A DNA stretch of 24,375 nucleotides, taken from Setaria digitata. Taxonomy: Eukaryota; Nematoda; Chromadorea; Rhabditida; Setariidae. Below are positions 20,401 through 24,375 of this stretch, piece by piece. Each line of letters starts with the position of its first letter. Within the stretch, counting starts at the first letter, position 1. Both the position numbers and the translations under genes were made by a program. Location of the stretch: the NCBI GenBank assembly GCA_003640385.1, contig RCAB01000718.1:1-24375 (forward strand), written 5' to 3'. The notes beneath the pieces were generated by a model that saw nothing but the letters and a program-made list of their open reading frames with translations, did no database searches and was not told the DNA's origin.

Positions 20401-22708
20401 CAGCACTTTTTAGTAATGCTAGATGTTCTCAACAAAAGAGTCATTCACGGATAATAGATAACCCGCTGCTAACGGCTTCTAACATAATAGCTCCTTAGTC
20501 TAGCAGCAAAGAAAAAATCATATACAACAGTAAAAATACCACATAGATTGTAGCATCATTTCAAACAGACCTTTTTACTTCTCAAAATATGAGCAGTTTC
20601 TTCCGCAGCAATACGTTCTTCGTCATCGATATCATTCTCCAATGACGGTGATCGAGACAACGCCTTTCGTTTTCGCTGCTGCGGAACATCTTGTCCTAGA
20701 TCTCCTGACGCTTTGCTAAAAGTACGAGAACTTACTAGAAGCCAATAAAAAAAACCTACTGTGACAGAGAAATCAAATAAACAAATCGATAAAAACCAGT
20801 AACTGAGGTGCACTGCCTATTAAATCACATGTACAGTAAATTCTGAAACTTCTTTAACTTTTGAAATACCTATCCAAATCTCTATAAGTTCATGTATTGC
20901 AAAAAAAGGAAAAAATTTCATATGCTTGTTGTAAAATCTGAAAGCAGAAAACACTGGCGAGGAAAAAAATAATAATATGCAGAACCTTGTGCTGATATCT
21001 CTCTTGGTTCGCTTAGCTTCCTCATCATTCCGTTTCCTAGAATATTTTGCATCTTCCCTTGCTTCCCGCTCTGTTCTCCCTTCGGATTTCACTTGTAAAA
21101 TTTTCCGGTCATTTCTTTCAGCATCATCTCGTCTAGCTCCGGAACGTATACCTGCTCAAATGGAAACATCTTTCAGTAATCATGTCAAAGAACTATTTTT
21201 TGATCTTCATTTCATAAAAACAAGAAGCGAAAAACTCCTAAGGGCTAAAGATCATCAAATACCTCGACATTCCGGACTTTCTGGTCTTTTTCGACGATGC
21301 GTCTTCTCCGGAGGAAGAACTGGAGACTTTGTTCGACGTGGCGGCTGAAATCAATGAAACTTAGTGGTAAAGGTAACAGATAACTTAATCTTAGAACAAA
21401 TTTTCAGATTCGAGAGAAAGCAGAGATAACGGTGCAGAACGATTAGGCATCACAGAAAGATATTACTAAATGCACAAATTCCGAGGTTACGAATAGCAAT
21501 TATAGATAAAAGTAACCACTATACGCTAACTGAGTCACTAATTTAGTAGAGAACGGTAGTCTCATGATCAGTAGAAGCAGCTATATAATCTGATAGTCGT
21601 TCTAGACAAAGACACAAATGAAGTTCAAAATCATATGAAGAAAAAAAAAAATGTAAAAGAACATAAAACAAAAAAAAAATCTAAAACTATACCTTCGACT
21701 TGACAACCTTTGCAACACCAGTACGTTTTTCGTTTTCCCTTCTTTCAGGTTCTTTTACTCCGCGTTGTCTCTCTTTTTCTTTCTTGTCATGCTCTTTTAG
21801 TGTACTTTTTGAACCGGAACTTTCCTGTCTTTTTTTCTTTTCCATTGCTTTTTCTTTTTCTTTCTTACTAGAACTTTCCAATTCCCTTCGGTGACCACTG
21901 CTTTCGTTATCCTTCCGTTTGCTGTCAATGGAATCTTGAACATCTTTTGGAACACTAGCGGACTGCAAGCGTTCGAAAATGTCGAAAAGCCTGAAAATTT
22001 ACAAAATTGACCGAACCCAAAATTCCAAAATGAGGATCAATAATTTCTGTCATCATCATACACCTCACTCATATCTACCACTAAGTGATTGTTGAGCTAA
22101 TAAACAATCCTGATAAACAGAAAAACACAGATATATAAAACTAACCAGTCTACAAATTTTTCTGAATTTTTGCCTAGAAAGAGTAGAAGATCTTCCTTCA
22201 TCTGTGTTTTCTCCTTCTTGTTCGCAATCATTACCATTATATAGTCAGGTAATTCTTCATCCACGTATACGCCAAGCTCTTCTAGCTTAGCCTTTATAGC
22301 AGCCTGCAAAATGCCACTCTAATAATTACAAGCAAATGAAACAAATAGAATAACATCAAAGAATATCACTCATCTTTATTTTGACACTAGTTGTTCTGTT
22401 CGCATTCCTAATATTAGAAAAACTCTTCAGCATCAGACACAGATAGAATGAACTATAAATGACACTTCGCATTTTTAAATGACGTGCTTCTTTTCCATTA
22501 ACTCTCTTCAATAGCACAATGGAAAGATGTAAACTGTTTCAAAAATTTTTTGACAAATAAAAGTTTCATTAATTGTGCTTAGTATTTTAGTATTTTAGTC
22601 CATAAAATACTTGGAGAAAAAAACTTTATTCTCAATTTCGTTACAAAAAAAAAAATGACAAGAACTTACTCGAATTTTTTTCGAAACTTCTGTAGTACCA
22701 CCTGTCAT
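16277..22708 (-). CDS. sut-2: SUT-2/ZC3H14/Nab2 nuclear poly(A)-RNA-binding CCCH zinc-finger protein, 18 coding exons, 794 aa
   Basis: The family binds poly(A) RNA in the nucleus and affects poly(A) tail length and mRNA export; C. elegans sut-2 is known as a suppressor of tau toxicity. Exons in order: 22670-22708, 22146-22303, 21693-21990, 21263-21344, 20986-21151, 20571-20715, 20219-20322, 19831-20008, 19487-19647, 19117-19271, 18867-18982, 18592-18688, 18093-18151, 17727-17834, 17356-17474, 16977-17090, 16525-16678, 16277-16408. All junctions are GT-AG and in phase; the total of 2385 nt ends in TGA. The N-terminus reads EVSKKIR then AAIKAKLEELGVYVDEELPD, matching ZC3H14. EPKFYITL (around 450) matches the conserved block ahead of the fingers, and five CCCH fingers close the protein, slightly longer than human ZC3H14 as recalled. 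The start is fixed by the short exon 1 and an acceptor 17 nt upstream. Introns are 111-440 nt, and those over 300 bp show no further genes. Confidence 0.96.
16796..16946. repeat. Direct duplication flanking a single N (sut-2 intron 16), likely assembly join
   Basis: Copies at 16796-16868 and 16871-16946 (73 and 76 nt) flank an N at 16869 and differ by a GAA triplet (GAGAAGTGG versus GAGAAGAAGTGG). Confidence 0.95.
17727..19647 (-). other. sut-2: sut-2 exons 9-14: pre-finger region with conserved EPKFYITL block and acidic linker
   Basis: Residues 391-622 include IDVYDDIGDALVVMP, then DEPKFYITLKG, which matches the (K/E)PKFxxTL block preceding the fingers in ZC3H14. A basic patch KKVKAKRRR (about 483-491) is a likely nuclear-localisation signal. 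Exon 12 ends in an acidic run (DTSDDGDDDGDD), and exon 14 is proline-rich (VPPTPALSSP, PQTPPPQ). Exon 13 is only 59 nt (AQIDAVLASAQTVGQGFDE). Confidence 0.88.
19831..21990 (-). other. sut-2: sut-2 exons 3-8: charged, low-complexity middle region
   Basis: Residues about 67-390 begin with LFDIFERLQSASVP, the end of the N-terminal fold, and then become a Lys/Glu/Arg/Ser-rich stretch (KKEKEKAMEKKKRQESS, EPERRENEKRTG, DEEAKRTKRD) likely to be disordered or partly coiled coil. QQRKRKALSRSPS in exon 6 is a plausible nuclear-localisation and SR-like patch. RGVKSLFLKAIKEAGETT in exon 8 is a more ordered short block. Exons 4 and 5 are 82 and 166 nt. Confidence 0.88.
22146..22708 (-). other. sut-2: sut-2 exons 1-2: N-terminal PWI-like domain
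   Basis: Exon 1 (22670-22708) encodes 13 residues, MTGGTTEVSKKIR; exon 2 (22146-22303) continues AAIKAKLEELG, DEELPDYIMVMIANKK and EDLLLFLGKNSEKFVDW, with the tryptophan codon split by intron 2. In ZC3H14 and Nab2 this helical PWI-like fold mediates protein contacts in mRNA export rather than RNA binding. The block is the best-conserved part of the gene and makes the family call secure. Confidence 0.95.
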
Positions 22709-22725
22709 TTATTAACGTGTTACGA

Positions 22726-22735
22726 CTGAAATTAA
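22726..22735 (-). promoter_or_regulatory. sut-2: 3' splice acceptor 17 nt upstream of sut-2 start; candidate SL trans-splice site
   Basis: On the - strand TTAATTTCAG ends directly before the 17-nt leader TCGTAACACGTTAATAA and the ATG. A consensus TTTCAG so close to a start codon, with no coding exon found upstream, is typical of nematode SL trans-splicing. A 5'-UTR intron is the alternative. Confidence 0.6.
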
Positions 22736-23917
22736 GAATTTGCTTCGGAGTGAACATAAATATTTTGCTCATTACAACCAGCAACTATACATGTATCACA
22801 ACAATCGATCATTGTACCATGTATATTATCACACGTAAAGCAATTTTAAATACTTCTCATGACAACAATCGATCACTGTACCATGGACAAGCACATAAAT
22901 TCCTATTCTTATATAAATAACGACTCTTCTATTAACTACCCTAATTGTTACTTATAATGTAAACAAACTTCTAACGTATAATGAAATAGCACAGAGAGAA
23001 TGCAGTTTCAACAGAACTATCTTTTCTTTATCCGTAGAAAATGATATTTAATGTCAAACATGAAATATTAAAAATTCAAACATCAGTAAACTCACTACAT
23101 TTACTTGCAAATAAGATAAAATGATCACTGCGAGATGACCTTATGCTTCTTAAATTACCTGCAAATTAACACAACATCCTACTTCCCAACGATGTTTGTA
23201 ACAGTAAAATGAAGCACTGAATCTTTTAAATCAATTTCTGCTACATCATAGCTGAGAAAAAAATTAACACAAAAAGGAAGAAACTTTATAAGAAGACAAT
23301 GCATAAATGATAACAACGCAGTGAATGAGATAAAAATTACAATCATATCAATAATGGGACAGAATGTATTCATAAAAGAAAAGATCATCTTCAAATGATT
23401 CCTAAAAATTTCGAACTAAAAGAAAAAAAATTGATAAACTGTGTAAACACATTCAAATAACACATCCTTTCAGCATTTCCCTTAAATTTTAACCATATCA
23501 GCTAGATAATTTACTGTACAACAAAAATGTCATTGAAGAGACGGAAAGATGAAACTATCAAATTGCTATGATATGAGAGAAGGAGGAGAAAAAGAAGAAG
23601 AATGTACTAATACTACAAGAACAGTTCCCAATCATTTCCCTACAAAAATGGAAAGCATTCATCGAAGAAATAAAAATTAAGAAAAAAAAGTAACGACCCG
23701 AAAAAATTGGCATAGCGTCACCATAAAACGTGGCACATCATTCGCTACACGCTAACTTCTCTTGCATAGCACACTTTTCTCTTCCTCTCTATGTCTTCCA
23801 TTTCCAGCCAACATCATTTTATTTGTATTAGTACAATAATAATAGCAATATCGCTAATCCTTTGATCAACGGCTATTAATAGAAATGAGTGTAATTGTTA
23901 TTCTCGATTTTACACAC
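22736..23917. other. Upstream region of sut-2, no further gene seen
   Basis: No coding exon on either strand could be supported. It holds a 24-bp repeated motif (22798-22885) and a less A/T-biased patch around 23690-23770, which may include promoter or noncoding first-exon sequence; that is a guess. Confidence 0.55.
22798..22885. repeat. 24-bp direct repeat, two copies 64 bp apart, upstream of sut-2
   Basis: ACAACAATCGATCAYTGTAC followed by CATG occurs at 22798-22821 and 22862-22885 with one mismatch (T/C). Each copy contains the palindrome ATCGAT. The copies lie 90-180 bp upstream of the sut-2 ATG. Confidence 0.85.
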
Positions 23918-24375
23918 GTATATTTCACTTTTGCATAATGCAAATCGTGCAAAATTAAAATATACGTGTATGCATGTAGTTGCAGTTCCACTTCCACATG
24001 CGCTTACACTTCACTTTTGCACGTTTTGTAATTACACATGCATACACTTATATTTTATTTCTACATGATTTGTAATTAGACTTGTACATGTATTTGCAGT
24101 TCATTTTTGCAAGTTTCATCATTACACTTGCACGTGCACGTATGTTTTACTTTCTCATAACCTGCAATTACACTTGTACATGCATGTATTTCCTGCTTCT
24201 GCACGTTCCACAATTACACTTGCACATGCACGTATTTCCCGCTTCTGCACTTTCATAATTACACTTGCACATGCATATATTTCCCGCTTCTGCACGTTTC
24301 ACAATTACACTTGCACATGCATGTATTTCCCGCTTCTGCACGTTTCACAATTACACTTGCACATGCACGTTTCAT
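23918..24375. repeat. 46-bp minisatellite array running off the window end
   Basis: The anchor ATTACAC (ATTAGAC in one copy) recurs at 24031, 24075, 24121, 24167, 24213, 24258, 24304 and 24350, spacing 44-46 bp. A unit contains TTACACTTGCACATGCATGT, ATTTCCCGCTTCTGCACG and TTTCACAA. The last three copies are nearly identical; copies before about 24100 are increasingly degenerate, and 23918-24000 is recognisable only in part. Confidence 0.93.

Noticed and set aside
21687..21968. Separate Lys/Glu-rich - strand gene
   Set aside because: It is exon 3 of sut-2, in phase with exons 2 and 4 through clear splice sites.
22097..22309. sut-2 starting at the MQAAIKAK methionine
   Set aside because: That ATG is in intron sequence directly before the TTTTGCAG acceptor; the real N-terminus is the short exon at 22670-22708 (EVSKKIR), which matches ZC3H14.
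23918..24375. CRISPR-like array
   Set aside because: The whole 46-bp unit repeats without variable spacers, and the DNA is eukaryotic; it is a minisatellite.

Overview
The window is eukaryotic DNA, very A/T-rich with long A and T homopolymers, and fits a parasitic (spirurid or filarial-like) nematode. The evidence is an innexin gene (an invertebrate gap-junction family), a sut-2/ZC3H14-type gene, many introns of 0.1-1 kb with GT...(T)nCAG borders, and a pyrimidine-rich acceptor just upstream of each start codon, as expected of SL trans-spliced genes. The nematode assignment is inference from gene content and gene style; the species cannot be named from sequence alone.

Two complete protein-coding genes were assembled by hand, exon by exon, with reading phase checked across every junction. 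They are convergent. (1) An innexin on the + strand, 12 coding exons, 5820-14086, 510 residues, with the four membrane segments, both cysteine pairs of the extracellular loops and the YYQWVP signature. (2) A sut-2/ZC3H14/Nab2 nuclear poly(A)-RNA-binding protein on the - strand, 18 coding exons, 22708-16277, 794 residues, with the N-terminal PWI-like fold, a long charged middle and five intact CCCH zinc fingers at the C-terminus. The two stop codons lie about 2.2 kb apart. The genes do not belong to one pathway; they are only neighbours.

Layout: 1-5760 is an A/T-rich flank without a recognisable gene, holding a trinucleotide-repeat tract near 2.0-2.6 kb and an old degenerate duplication near 4.6-4.8 kb. 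5820-14086 is the innexin. 14087-16276 is the shared 3' region. 16277-22708 is sut-2. 22709-23917 is the upstream region of sut-2. 23918-24375 is a 46-bp minisatellite running off the end of the window.

The most useful structural observations are: three single-N positions, each flanked by two near-identical direct copies (almost certainly unmerged contig overlaps, all in introns); a relic duplicate of the innexin exon 8 acceptor inside intron 8; a symmetric 51-nt exon covering the second extracellular loop between its two cysteines; UGCAUG-type motifs around exon 5; and the 46-bp minisatellite, whose copies become cleaner toward the window edge. I found no clear evidence of an undescribed multi-gene system, mobile element, RNA gene or CRISPR array.
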